Shown in pieces: positions 34,755 to 47,320 of a stretch of DNA of 64,000 bases; the stretch's first letter is position 1; every line of letters begins with the position of its first letter. The translations under genes and the position numbers were made by a program. The DNA lies in assembly GCF_958450345.1 (NCBI RefSeq), contig NC_088784.1, forward strand, positions 69,961,747 to 70,025,746. The letters run 5' to 3'. Origin of the DNA: Calliphora vicina (Eukaryota > Arthropoda > Insecta > Diptera > Calliphoridae). The notes under the pieces were generated by a model, which worked only from the letters and a program-made list of their open reading frames with translations, was not told where the DNA came from and did no database searches.

Positions 34755-35432
34755 ATAAAAATCAAGGTTGGCTACCGATTCAAAAAGTTAAAAAGGTATT
34801 TTTGCGATAACTGTATTTCCTGTTATTTCGGCAGGGATGTTTAAATGATGTTTTAATGAAAAATTAAAAAAAAGTTGACAAAGTTGTAGATTTCAATCAG
34901 AGCTTCGAAATAATTAATTCAATTTGAGCATAATTCACTAAAATCTTAATTTGGAATTAAAAAATATCAGCCATGCCATTCAAAGGCTTTTATTCAAATA
35001 GAATTCATTCATCCATGAATTAATTCATAACGGAATTAATTCATAACAGAATTCATTCAACCTTTGAATAAATTAATTTTTGTTAATTCAAATCTAATGC
35101 TTTAAAATATTTTTTTTTTGCTTTCAATCATTTACAAAATGAATTGAAAAAAAAATTTACTTAGGCCTTTTTGTACTAGATTTGAATTTAAGAAAAATTG
35201 AATCATTCAATACATATTTAAAGCTATTTTGTAATGGATTTGAATTCAAGAAAATGTTAATGCTTCAATAAGGAATTACCCCCTTATTCATAATAAATTT
35301 TTATACCCTTCAGCTTCGTGAGAAGGGTATATATAAGTTTGTCATTCCGTTTGTAATTTCTACATTTTTCATTTCCGACCCTATAAAGTATATATATTCT
35401 GGATCCTTATAGATAGCGGAGTCGATTAAGCC

Positions 35433-35705
<273 letters not shown>

Positions 35706-35889
35706 TTGAAATCAATTTTCTGAAGGCCCCAGATATCTCCGGGATCCAAATCTTCAACAATTCTGTCAGACATACTTTCGAGAATTTTGCTATTTAAAAT
35801 CAGCAAAATCCGTCCATAAATAACGGAGATATGAGCAAAAATCTGAGACAACCTCTGAAAATTTCATTAAAAAACACAATGTATTGCAT

Positions 35890-36360
35890 GCTTTGACAAA
35901 AAAACAACAAAACGTATGCTTGGATGTGCAAGCTTTGTGTATTTTGTTTTTTTTTGTGTTTTGTTTCTTTTGGCGTTGTTGTTGTTTTTTATACAACTAA
36001 AGTTTAGTTTGGTTGTGTGTTGGTTTTTTTTGACAAAAAAACAACAAATCGTATGTTTGAATGTGCATGCTTTGCGTATTTTGTTTTTTTTTTGTGTTTT
36101 GTTTCTTTTGGCGTTGTTGTTGTTTTTTATACAACTAAACTTTTGTTTGGTTGTGTGTTGGTTTTTTTGACAAAAAATCAACAAATCGTATGTTTGAATG
36201 TGCATGCTTTGCGTATTTTCTTTCTTTTGTCGTTGTTGTTGTTTTTTATACAATTAAACGTATGTTTGGATGTGTGTTGGTTTCATTGCCTTGCGTATTT
36301 TGTTTTTGTTTTTTCTTTTGGTGTTTTGTTTCGTTTGGCGTTGTTGTTGTTTTTTGTGTT
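35890..36360 (+). repeat. Tandem repeat of about 130 bp, 3-4 copies
   Basis: Units hold GACAAAAAAACAACAAA, CGTATGTTTGAATGTGCA, TTTCTTTTGGCGTTGTTGTT and TTTTTATACAACTAAA. Starts lie near 35896, 36031 and 36160, with a shorter last unit. It lies inside the DINE-like element and is absent from other copies in the window. Confidence 0.75.
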
Positions 36361-36402
36361 CTTGATAAATTTAGGATGTTGTACGCTGAAAGTGGACAAT
36401 GT

Positions 36403-38870
36403 ACATTAGAGTGACAGCCGATTTTTTTTTTTTAGATTTCAAAGAGTGCCGGGTGGAATATTGTGACACTAGGCCTAAATGTTAAGTGCTGAAAATTTGA
36501 GCCAAATCGGGCAACGATTTCTGGACGCGCATCGAGGTCAAAGTTCAGATATATGCAAAATTTTACTGTTAATATGGAATAAATAGGTGAAACTCGTTAG
36601 CTTTCTGCATTGTTTTCTAGAAATATGTAGATTTATTTATATTAATGAATATTACATTAAAAAAAAAGTTTTGGAAATTAACCCTGTATCTCCTTTGGTT
36701 CAAAATGACCCAAAAACTGTATTATCGCCAAAATTAGAGAAAAATGCAAATTTGTCAGTTTTTGAAAAAAATTTGCTACTAAATAAATACTTTTGCAATT
36801 GAATGCAAAAGAATCGAAATATGTACGTAATTATCGTTGTAATGAGATATAAATGACAAAATTTGATTAAAAAATGTTAAAGTTATTACAAATTCGCCAG
36901 ACCATTACCGTGTTTCAGACCACTTGAACAAAAAATTTATAAAAAAAATTTAGATATTTCGAGAAAAATTAAAATAAAAGCTCATTTTCACTTAAAATAT
37001 GTCCATATTTACTTGTATATGAGTTTTTGTCTTCGTAGGATACCGTTAACCTATTCGCAGGTATGGCCAAAAAAAATAATTTTTTTTAACGGCTGTTTCA
37101 AAACTCTATTTTCAAATTTTTAAAAATTTTGTTAAACAAATTTCAGATTTTTTCGATCATCACATTGGGGTTTATTGACATTAAAATAGGGAATAAAAAG
37201 AATAAAAATATGAAAAAATTATGTCAATACCTCTTACAGTTTTTCCATACCTGCGATTTAAATTTTGCGTTTTTCAAGAAAAACTAATTTTTTGTCCATA
37301 TTTAGGCGAATGAGTCCAATTTCCTTACTGTTATAAATTTTAAGTAAAACCTATTCATAATATTATAGTCCTTGTAATTTTAAATATGTTCTGAAAGTTT
37401 TACTAAAATCGGAAAACGATAACCTTTGAATCGTGAAGGTCAAAGGCCAAATTTTTCAATATTTGGAATTTCTAATGAAAAGATAGCGAAATGTTACATA
37501 TTTTTGGGTCGATTTTCATGAAACTTGAGGAAAATATAACATAAAGTCCAGAATTTAAAATAACAGCACAAAAATGGAAATTAACCCTTAGCAGCACTTG
37601 GGGTCCAAATTATTCTCAACTTTTAAAATCAAGAAAAACACAACCATTTTGACCCCAAGTCCTCTTAAAGGTTAAAATTCATTTTTGCACTGTTTTTGTA
37701 AATGCTAGACCCCAATATATATTTTCCTCAAGTTTCATGAAAATCGGCCCAAAAATATGTAACATTTCGCTATCTTTTCATTAGAAATTCCAAATATTGA
37801 AAAATTTGGCCTTTGACCTTCACGATTCAAAGGTTATCGTTTTCCGATTTTAGTAAAACTTTCAGAACATATTTAAAATTACAAGGACTATAATATTATG
37901 AATAGGTTTTACTTAAAATTTATAATAGTAAGGAAATTGGACTCATTCGCCTAAATATGGACAAAAAATTAGTTTTTCTTGAAAAACGCAAAATTTCAAT
38001 CGCAGGTACGGAAAAACTGTAAGAGTTATTGACATAATTTTTTCATATTTGTATTCCCTATTTTGATCTCAATAAACCCCAATGTGATGATCGAAAAAAT
38101 CTGAAATTTGTTTAACAAAATTTTTAAAAATTTGAAAATGGAGTTTTGAAACAGCCGTTAAAAAAAATTATTTTTTTTGGCCATACCTGCGAATAGGTTA
38201 ACGGTATCCTATGAAGACAAAAACTCATATACAAGTAAATATGGACATATTTTAAGTAAAAATGAGCTTTTATTTTAATTTTTCTCGAAATATCTAAATT
38301 TTGTTTCTAAATTTTTTGTTCAAGTGGTCTGAAACACGGTAATGGTCTGGCGAATTTGTAATAACTTTAACATTTTTTAATCAAATTTTGTCATTTATAT
38401 CTCATTACAACGATAATTACGTACATATTTCGATTCTTTTGCATTCAATTGCAAAAGTATTTATTTAGTAGCAAATTTTTTTCAAAAACTGAAAAATTTG
38501 CATTTTTCTCTAATTTTGGCGATAATACAGTTTTTGGGTCATTTTGAACCAAAGGAGATACAGGGTTAATTACCAAAACTTGTTTTTTAATGTAATATTC
38601 ATTAATATAAATAAATCTACACATTTCTAGAAAACAATGCAGAAAGTTAACGAGTTTCACCTATTTATTCCATATTAACAGTAAAATTTTGCATATATCT
38701 GAACTTTGACCTCGATGCGCGTCCAGAAATCGTTGCCCGATTTGGCTCAAATTTTCAGCACTTAACATTTAGGCCTAGTGTCACAATATTCCACCCGGCA
38801 CTCTTCAAAATTTTAACAAAAATTTTTTTCCATACAACTGATTGTCACTCTAATGTACATACATATATAC
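36403..38870. mobile_element. Nest layer 5: 2.45-kb palindrome (foldback-type element)
   Basis: The left arm begins ATGTACATTAGAGTGACA near 36403 and runs to about 37540. The right arm is its inverse from about 37718 to GTCACTCTAATGTACAT near 38867. The spacer is about 175 bp (37541-37717). Arms of about 1.13-1.15 kb look roughly 97% identical where compared by eye. No transposase; matching 71-codon frames at 36587 (plus) and 38445 (minus) are just the two arms read symmetrically. A single arm of the same family lies at 19.16-20.27 kb. Confidence 0.88.
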
Positions 38871-39374
38871 TAATTATAAAAAATAATAATGCATCCACAA
38901 CAAAGGTGAAGGGTATATAAGATTCGGCATAGCCGAATATAGCACTCTTACTTGTTAATTTTATAAAAGTTTTATAAAACAGTTTTATAAACCTGTAATA
39001 AATTTAAAAATTGATTATGAATAAGGCCTTCATTCTCAAGGGAATGAATTCAGTACATTTGAAATACCGAGGAATTTAGCCTGTGAATTAATTCATAATG
39101 AATTCATTAACGGAATGGTTAAGAGGTTAAATTTATTTTGATTTCGAAAAAGGAATTAATAATTAATTCTTTCGAATCTTTGATTTCAATAAACTCAATT
39201 CTTAAAATTCAAAAATTTGTATTTTTGTACTTTTCAATTATTTGTAGAATATCGGTAACGGTATTTACGATTATATCGGTAATTGCAGTTATTTCGGTAA
39301 GGGTAGCTTAGCGGTAACAGTAGTTGAGCTGAATGTATATTTTTAGGGTAACGGTAGCCAACCTTGATAAAAAT

Positions 39375-40200
39375 GCATAATACATAAACTAAATGATAAT
39401 GATCATTCATATAAAACAAAAATCTAAATGTAATTTTAAGAGAATTGAAAAAAAAACACATAAAATAATTTTCATCTTAATCATGAAAATAAAATTAAAA
39501 AATATATACATAAATTTGTATTTATTAATGTTTTAAACAGTTTATTAGTTTACATTAAAATATTACTTATTGTTTTTTTTTAAATAATATTTAACATTTA
39601 TTTTTAAATACTACGAAACATTAAACAAAAGAATTGATTTAAAAAAACAAATTGAATGTGGAAATTATAAAAAAAGACTGGTATACAAAAACCAAAATTG
39701 GACCTAAGAGATCTGGTAATGATTTAAGCAAAAATAAATAAAAATAAAACTAAATTTTTAAAAAGGCGTTTAATAAAATACAAACATTAAATAAATGTTA
39801 TATATTTAATAGTAGTTTTTATTTGTGACTAGCTGTTCCCAATTATGAATAAAAATTCCCCGGCAGTTTTTCTCCTTTTCTCAATTTTCCTATTCAAATT
39901 CAAATAGGAAAAAAATCCCGGGAACAAACTCCCGCGGAATTTTTTATTCATAATCGGGCAGATTGTGTTCGATTTGTGAATTTGTGAGAAGCGGTTTGAA
40001 ATGGGTAAAAATAGTTATAAAGAAAAAAAACGTATTGTTGAATGATAATTTTTATTCATATAGGTTTGGGTTATGTTTGATGTACAATGAATCTTATGGT
40101 CATAGAATAAAGTAAACATAGAAGCGTTACTGAGAGATAAAGAACTTAAGTCTGTTGTCAAAAACCTAAGTTTTGCAACAACAGAATACATGTAAATCAA
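39375..40200. other. AT-rich DNA with two MITE fragments
   Basis: Contains MITE family M copy 2 (39839-39957) and a family A scrap (about 40113-40178, CTGTTGTCAAAAACCTAAG). No gene seen. Confidence 0.5.
39839..39957. mobile_element. Small MITE family M, copy 2
   Basis: CCCAATTATGAATAAAAATT on the left and GAATTTTTTATTCATAATCG on the right are inverted, bounding about 119 bp with internal TTTTCCTATTCAAATTCAAA shared with 23.4 kb. CCGGCAG.../CCCGCGG positions add a GC-rich inner pair. Confidence 0.6.
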
Positions 40201-40214
40201 TGTAAATATTTTGA

Positions 40215-41410
40215 GTTTTAATATAAAAAATCGATTTTTCGGCAGAAATATGAATGATCACAGATCGATCTTGATTAAACGCTTATTGGCGAATTTAGAT
40301 ATATTGAATTTTTATATAAAAAATCGAGTTTTTGTCAGAAATACTAGTGATCATAGATCGTGCTCTTTTTCTTGTTATTAGCGAATTTAGATATTTTGAC
40401 TTTTTATATAAAAAAATCGATTTTTGGCCAGAAATATGAGTGATCACAGATCGAGCTCCTTTTCTTGATTAAACGCTTATTGACCTAGTTATTAGCGAAT
40501 TTAGATATTTTTAGTTTTTATGTAAAAAATCCATTTTTGGCCAGAAATATAAGTGATCACAGATCGAGCACCTTTTCTTGATTAAACGCTTATTGGCCAA
40601 GTTATTAGCGAATTTAGATATTTTAACTTTTTATATAAAAAAGTCCATTTTTGGCCCGAAATATGAGTGATCACAGATCGAGCTCCTTTTTTTGTTTAAA
40701 CGCTTATTGGCCAAGTTATTAGCGAATTTAGATATTTTGACTTTTTATATAAAAAAATCGATTTTTGGCCAGAAATATAAGTGATCACAGATCGAGCTCC
40801 TTTTCTTGATTAAACGCTTATTGGCCAAGTTACTAACTATTTTAGATATTTTGAGTTTTTATATAGAAAATCGATTTTTGGACAGAAATATGAGTGATCA
40901 CAGATCAAGTTCCTTTTCTTGATTAAACGCTTATTGGCCAAGTTATTAGCGAATTTAGATATTTTGAGTTTTTATATAAAAAGATCGATTTTTGGACAGA
41001 AATATGAGTGATCACAGATCGAGCTCTTTTTCTTGATTAAACGCTTATTAGCCAAGTTATTAGCGAATTTAGATATTTTGAGTTTGTATATAATAAATCA
41101 ATTTTTGGCCAGAAATATGAGTGATCACAGATCAAATTCCTTTTCTTGATTAAACGCTTATTGGCCAAGTTATTAGCGAATTTAGATATTTTGAGTTTTT
41201 ATATAAAAAGATCGATTTTTGGACAGAAATATGAGTGATCACAGATCGAGCTCTTTTTCATGATTAAACGCTTATTGGCCAAGTTATTAGCGAATTTAGA
41301 TATTTTGAGTTTGTATATAATAAATCGATTTTTGGCCAGAAATATGAGTGATCACAGATTGAACTCCTTTTTTGATTAAACGCTTATTGGCCAAGTTATT
41401 AGAGAATTCA
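40215..41410 (+). repeat. Satellite-like tandem array, unit about 114 bp, about 11 copies
   Basis: Each unit has GATTTTTGGCCAGAAATATG, AGTGATCACAGATCGAGCTC, CTTTTCTTGATTAAACGCTT, then ATTGGCCAAGTTATTAGCGA and ATTTAGATATTTTGAGTTTT. Copies start roughly every 114 bp from 40215; the first two are shorter and more diverged. The last ends at AGAGAATTCAGAATG near 41410. No open frame crosses it. Confidence 0.92.
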
Positions 41411-41509
41411 GAATGTAGACAACACTGAAATGCATAATTTTAATTAGATTTTTAAAGTTTAGGGAATCCCCTTATATAAAAAATGTGTTGCATACTCTAA
41501 ATTAGAATG

Positions 41510-41945
41510 TCCCGCTATCTCATTAGGGGATACCCGGCATTCCTCGGTTAACCTAGATGTCGTGACGACACCCGCTATTCCGCTCTGATAAACCTGAGGG
41601 AACGCATCCACGGAATACCATTCCTATCATCTACTCGTTCATCAGAGAATCTGGTTGGTTTAGCATGGAAACACCGGACATATAGTTAATACCCAGATGT
41701 TTACCCCTTGAGTATCACAATGGGATCGGTTTTGAATGGACCCAAGTGAGCTGCTTGAAGAGTGGCTACCCATGGAACCTAACCTAATCATCCTCTAAAT
41801 TTATTTTTTTGTATGACAACGAATGAGTAATGGGATCGGTTTTGAATGGACCCAAGTGAGCTGCTTGAAGAGTGGCTACCCATGGAATCTAACCTAATCA
41901 TCCTCTAAATTAATTTTTTTGTATGACAACGAATGAGTAATTTTA
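41510..41945 (+). mobile_element. Non-LTR retrotransposon 3' end with 110-bp tandem duplication
   Basis: The GC-richer segment ends in GGACCCAAGTGAGCTGCTTG ... GGCTACCCATGGAACCTAAC CTAATC. A like-built tail (GGACCCATGTGAGCTGCT ... CCTGGAAACCTAACCCTACC on the minus strand) closes the LINE at 52.3 kb. The last 110 bp (41721-41830) are repeated almost exactly at 41831-41940, as often seen in 3' UTRs of this kind of element. Confidence 0.6.
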
Positions 41946-42439
41946 TTTGCTATGTAATTTTATTTCTATTGATATTTTCTCGTGATCTCGTTTTCGAATT
42001 TGAATTAATAATTTTAGTTTTATATTTTAATAAAGCAGTTAATAATAAAAGAATTTCACGTTCAAGCGTGTAACACAGGTTTATATTGTAAAATTTTATG
42101 TTTTTCTCATGAAATTCGACAATTTTACTGCCAAATCGGTGTAGCCGTTTTCCGATTTTAGATAAATCGAAAAAAGTGGGCGTGGTAAATTTTTCATTCC
42201 GTAAAAACCTAAGTTTTACTATGACCACCATTTTTTTTTTTTTAACGTTTTATTGATTTATTGAATCTGTCTAAATGATGACCACCATTAAAAAAAAATT
42301 TGTCTAAATCGGTTCGTCCGTTCTCAACTGATGCAATTAACAACGAACGACATTTAAGATATATAGATATCCATCCATAATGAGTTTTTCGACAAAAAAA
42401 AGGTAATGCAAAGGTAATGTGAAAAGGTTTGAACTTTTT

Positions 42440-42960
42440 TCCATACACATTTTTCAAGGATTGTCTTTACGATTTATTTAATGAGCTCGCAAAGACCTGC
42501 GACTTAAGTAAAAGTCGATCTAGATGGCCAGTTCACACCACCTCCACGTGAGATGACCATGCCCACAAATCGATAGTGCTAAATGTCAAATGTGGAATGA
42601 GCTGTATAGCACGAAGCACAAAGCACCGTCCTGTTGAAACCACATGTCGTTGGTGTCCATATCATCCACTTCAGGCCGAAAGAAGTTGGTATTCATCGAC
42701 CTATAGCACTCGCTGTTGACGGCAATAGTCTGACCAAACAGTGATTTTCGGGATGAATTGGACGCTTTTGGATCTCATATCGATTGGTATCGTACCGAAT
42801 TCGACAATTTTGTTTGCTGAAGTTTCCATTTATCCAGAAATGGTCCTCACCGTAAAATGGGCGAAGCTCGCGGAAAGTTTGTTTATTTGGACTTTTTAGT
42901 TTTTTCCTATTTGATGACAATTTGGAATCATTTTCAATCGTTCTAGTCGGATCTCATAGC
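42440..42960 (-). pseudogene. DDE transposase relic (Tc1/mariner superfamily)
   Basis: Minus frame gives GEDHFWINGNFSKQNCRIRY DTNRYEIQKRPIHPENHCLV. This matches a widespread insect transposase with the block HFWINGxVNKQNCRIWG...HPEK.TVWC. Further down, out of frame, pieces like YGHQRHVVSTGRC correspond to DTNDMWFQQDGAT. Ends are missing and stops are frequent, so it is dead. Confidence 0.65.
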
Positions 42961-43049
42961 CTCCTGCATATGTTCACGCGACTTTAACAAACCGCAATGA
43001 ATGAAGTTTGGGTCAAATCTTATTAAAACCCCCAAAACGAAACATTAGC

Positions 43050-43490
43050 TGATCCCGAACGCATCTTTAAAATTTATTCATAATTTATTTGTAAATCGAT
43101 TTAAAAAAGTTTTGTAAATCGATTTAAAAAAGTATTGAATGAATTTAAATTTTTCTTCAATTCAAATCTATTACAAAAAGGCTTAAGATAATTTTTTAAT
43201 TCATTTTGTAAATAAATAAAGAAAAAATATTTTAATACAATTTGTATTAGATTTGAATTAACGCAAATTTAAGCATTCAAATGTTTAATGAATTGTGTTA
43301 TGAATTAATTCCATTAATTCATTAATTCAACGATGAATGCATTTTTTGTAAATAAAAACTTTTGAATGACGCTAAAGAATTAGATGTTGGGAATAGATTT
43401 ATGGAATGAATGGCTGATAGTTTTTAATTCTGCATTAAGATGAATTGAACTCAAATTGAATTAGTTTATTAATTAGAAGCTCTGTTGCAG
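43050..43490 (-). mobile_element. hAT-type MITE family H2, inverted partial copy
   Basis: On the minus strand it starts CAGAGCTTCTAATTAATAAA (right end near 43487) and shows CAAATTGAGTTCAATTC-like and GAATTAATTCATAACAC-like segments. The far end near 43050 is not recognisable. Confidence 0.5.
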
Positions 43491-43600
43491 GGTAATGTAC
43501 ATACAGCATGTGAGCATTTTGGCAGCTTTGAATATTGCTCCACCTAGTAGCACTCAACGAGGATGACCACACTGGAGCCAATGTTTAGATTTACCTGTTG
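43491..43600 (-). mobile_element. Jockey-type retrotransposon fragment
   Basis: Minus frame reads APVWSSSLSATRWSNIQSCQ NAHMLYVHY, the same conserved 3' RT block as the fragment near 3.3-3.45 kb. Nothing else of the element is present. Confidence 0.5.
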
Positions 43601-44808
43601 AAAAATTGTTTTAATTATTCATATGTTTGTCATGGAACACAATCGAAATAGAATATCAAAAACTCCCTTCATATTTCAAGCGAAACAGGGATACTACAAT
43701 TATAAAATTCAATCTTAAAAAAGTACTTTATCTGAATAGAATTCAGTACCATTACAAAAAAAAGTAAACTTTTCTTTCCCTGATATTCATATTTTTAAAG
43801 TCTGGTACCACCAATTAGCACAACATGTCTCGCGATTTGACGTTTGCATCAAAAAAAAACACAACAACAGCAAAATCATATGGTAGAAAACAAAACGTCA
43901 TAAGAGAGAGAAAACGAAAAAAAAACAAATTCCATTATCACAACCACAAACAAACACTAGATTGTTATGGAACTAACGCTGAATTAATTTTACTTTTATA
44001 ATAAAGCAGTTTTTAAGTCTGAGGCCAATATACACAAAATTCATATGGCAAATTAAAACAGTTTCAACAAAAACATTGAAAGCAACAGAAGCGCACAGAA
44101 ATAAAAGTAAAAACTAACTTTAAATAAATATTTAGTGTATAAAAACAAACGAAAAACGACGCCCCATCTCGCCCCTTAAAAAAGGGGAATATAGAAAAAG
44201 TGTGCATTTTGAAGAAAAAAAAATCACAAAGTGAGAGAGTAAATGTAATTATTTATAAAAGAGAATTGACAAAATCGTGATTAGATAGAAAAACATTAGT
44301 AAAAAAGCAGTAAAATCAGACATCATTTACTATTATTAAGTTTTCGTCTAATGTTAGAACAATTGATTATTAAATTCATAACTGTTAAAGTGCTAATGAC
44401 AGCTACTAATTGAGTGTTTAAATTTGTTGTGGACATTTTTTTTCTTCAAATTAAAGAAAAATATTTTCCAAATTCTTGAAGAGAAAGAAATAAAAAAATA
44501 ATATTAAGCATATTAATAAACAGCTGTTGTTAATACATAAAAACATTAAAGTGTTCTCAAAATTTAACTGTTCCTACATATTTAATAATGTCCTAACACC
44601 GGGACAAGTAATATATTCCCAAACATTATTATACTAATAAAATCATAAAAGAAGATTCTATTATACAAAACCAAATACGAAAAAAAATACGACATCTATA
44701 TGTACAAAATCTCAATAGAACAAAAAAAGTTTAATAAGAAGGTCGTTCATATACCTCATCGCTCATAGAATCAAACGGTCGGTTAGAGTGTAAAGACGTC
44801 TGTCTGTA

Positions 44809-44842
44809 TCAGTTTTGTTTTATTATTATTATTTTTTAGTTG
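44809..44842 (+). promoter_or_regulatory. Candidate Pdk promoter: Inr plus DPE
   Basis: TCAGTT at 44809-44814 fits the fly initiator (TCAGTY). With A44811 as +1, AGTTG falls exactly at +28 to +32 and fits the downstream promoter element (RGWYV). This would give a 187-nt leader. Transcription starting further upstream is also possible, since 43.9-44.8 kb looks like leader sequence. Confidence 0.4.
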
Positions 44843-44997
44843 TTCGTAGGCTGGAGAAAATACAAATTACAATATTAAAAATAAATTGAAAACCAAAAAA
44901 AAAACTTTGTTTAGATTTATATCTCACACAAGTCTGGGGGATTGAATCATTGATTTCGAATTTTAAACGTCCATAAAACACAAAAAAAGGCCACAAG

Positions 44998-45100
44998 ATG
45001 CGGTTATTTCCAGTGCGTTACTCCAAAATACCGAAAATGCTTGACATTTACTCACAATTCAATCCATCACCGCTCTCTATAAAACAATTCATGGACTTTG
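44998..45100 (+). CDS. Pdk: Pyruvate dehydrogenase kinase, first coding exon (partial gene)
   Basis: Mitochondrial kinase that phosphorylates and switches off the E1 subunit of the pyruvate dehydrogenase complex. Thirty-four codons plus one base are visible: MRLFPVRYSKIPKMLDIYSQ then FNPSPLSIKQFMDFG, the conserved start of fly PDK (vertebrate PDKs read FSPSPLSMKQFLDFG). The exon ends at a consensus donor, TTTG|GTGAGT, in phase 1. The next expected segment (NACEKxSF.FLRxELPVRLANI) was looked for in all following frames and not found. The remaining exons therefore lie beyond 64 kb and intron 1 exceeds 18.9 kb. Confidence 0.88.
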
Positions 45101-46119
45101 GTGAGTACCTACCTATTAATTTATTTTTTATATTATAAAATTCATTTTTATTATTTACTACGTTTTTAAATTTTTATTTAAATAAAACTACATACAGATT
45201 TACATAGGTATATGAATATGTGCATACATACCTATCTTTTTGTTTTGTTGTAGATTATTAGATTTATTTACGAGCTGAAAAATTTAAGTTGTTTACTTTG
45301 TTTTATATTGATAAAGCAAAATGCTTATATAAAACATGTACCCTACTCTCAGTCATAATAGTAAAATTATTCTACCAATTTGATATTAAAAAAAACATTT
45401 GTTTCCATTTTATAAACTACTTTGGCACTTAGATTATATTAAAATAAGTTTTCACTTTATCTTGTTTCTCATGTCTGTGTTCTTGACAAATTTGTCTGTC
45501 TGTTCTTCCAGCTACATATATTTAATTTACCTACATAATAAATTAATATTTCTTATTAAAGTATTTTTAATTGAATGTGAAATAAATTTGACTTTTGAGA
45601 AAAACTTAAGATTTTATTTTGCTGTGCATCTTTTTTATTTCTTCGTCGTGAGTTTTAGTCCATCCACATGGTTTCGTTTTGTATCCAAATTATAATAAAG
45701 AATGATGTTTATTATATTCAATATACCTAAACAGAACATTTTCATTAAAAAAATAAGAATTTCAAATTTATAAGCGCATTAATCAGGCATATTATTGAAA
45801 AAGTCCTCTATTTTAAATGTTGAAGGAGTTTTTGAGGACAAAATATATTTTGAGGACAAAACATAATATATTTGACTTTTGAGAAAAACTAAAGGTTTTA
45901 TTTTGCTGTGCATCTTTTTTATTTCTTTGTTATGAGTATTAGTTCATTCACATGTTTTCAATTTGTATCCAAATTATAATAAAGAATTGTCAAAGTGATG
46001 TATATTATATTCCATATAAAAAGTGAAAATTTTCTTTTGTTAAATAAAAATTTTAAAATTTATAATCCCATTAATCAGGCATATTATCTTAAATTTTCAT
46101 GATAATGCGTTTCTAATGA

Positions 46120-46542
46120 CAAAAAATTCGGTTTAAAAATTATTATTTCCGATTTTTACTCATTGTAACCTACAACTAACTGTGGTCTTATACATATATG
46201 TCATAGCAAAGGTATTTGAAATATCTATCATTAGATATCCATATTGTCTATATTAATGACTTAGTAATCCAGATGTAGGTAAAAATATAGGTTAAAAATC
46301 GAGGTTGTCATGGTTTCAAGAATTCCGGAGATATTGATGTATGAATCGTGTATGTGAGTTATTTGGGGCCATCGGAAAGTTGATTTCAACCGACAGACAG
46401 ACGGACATGGCTTAATCGACACCGCTATCCATAAGGATCCAGAATATATACTTTATAGGGTCGGAAATGAAAAATGTAGAAAATACAAAAGGGATGACAA
46501 ACTTATATATACCCTTCTCACGAAGGTGAAGGGTATAAAAAT
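46120..46542 (+). mobile_element. DINE-like element, copy F (5'-truncated)
   Basis: From about 46120 it follows the body of copies A and G (TCATTAGATATCCATATTGT, GACTTAGTAATCCAGAT). A short CAGACAGACGGACATGGC remnant of the microsatellite follows, and the 3' hairpin CCCTTCTCACGAAGGTGAAG completes it. The 5' palindromic start is missing. Confidence 0.65.
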
Positions 46543-46599
46543 ACGTATATTTTTTTGCAATTTTATTGACTTTTTAGTAATTTCTCCTTATCTTTTCGA

Positions 46600-46775
46600 A
46601 AAATTACTTTTTAATTCAATTCTTTTGTATAATTTTCATTTATAAAATAAGTTTTTTTTTACTAATTTGGACATGCTGATCACGAATCTTACCAAATATT
46701 TTAAATTGTTTAAGGTGTTTTGGAGATATCGCCCATTTAATGTTTCTATATAAATAAGCCGAGCTGTACAAACCT
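46600..46775 (+). repeat. Interspersed repeat C, copy 3
   Basis: GCTGATCACGAATCTTACCA AATATTTTAAATTG followed by GGAGATATCGCCCATTTAAT matches 20.92-21.09 kb and partly 8.34-8.47 kb. Confidence 0.45.
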
Positions 46776-47034
46776 CGTACTTTACTTTTATATAATCTAA
46801 ATAATAGCATAAATCATAAGATACATATTCACTTTCGTATTCTAATTAAAGCATATGCAAGTCATATTGAATCTAAATTCCTTTATTAAGGTACACTTTC
46901 AATACTACCAAATAATTGGAATAATTTTCAAGATTTGAAGAGCGTATAATACTCAAAATCGAGAAACTCTTAATTAAAACTAAAATCATTGTTATCTTTT
47001 GTTTTGAATGAAACATGCTAAAAACACAATATTC

Positions 47035-47320
47035 ATGAGGAATATTTCGTAAGACTACTCCAAGACATGAGTATTTAATAACATTAGTTTAATAAATTTC
47101 CATAAATGACTACCCGGGAGGTTATCGATAATCTAAAATTGAAAAGGTAAATTAGGCGGTTCTTGGTTGCCCCGCGAAAAATCACTTATTTCTATAAAAA
47201 ACCGTTTGGCAATGAACGTTTAAACTAACAGAGATGAAAATGGAATACTGTTGTTTCTCTTACATTTGTAAGGTCTCCAAAGGGATGGGGACTGGACTTC
47301 AAGTACACAAATAGTACACA
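47035..47320 (+). pseudogene. Tc1-like transposase relic
   Basis: Broken frames give FRKTTPRHEYLI, then KSLISIKNRLA and NRDENGIL, then VRSPKG. This is the order of the second HTH, the K.LLS.KNR.RL.WA block and the VRRPKG block of Tc1 transposases. It resembles the relic at 29.1 kb (RKTTPIQDNL ... VRRPKG). Multiple stops; dead. Confidence 0.6.

Noticed and set aside
36587..38660. Pair of similar 71-codon frames (36587 plus, 38445 minus) that look like a duplicated small gene
   Set aside because: They are the two arms of the palindrome read symmetrically; the single-arm copy at 19-20 kb does not keep the frame.
40215..41410. CRISPR-like regularly repeated array
   Set aside because: Units are contiguous 114-bp tandem repeats without unique spacers, and the DNA is from an animal.
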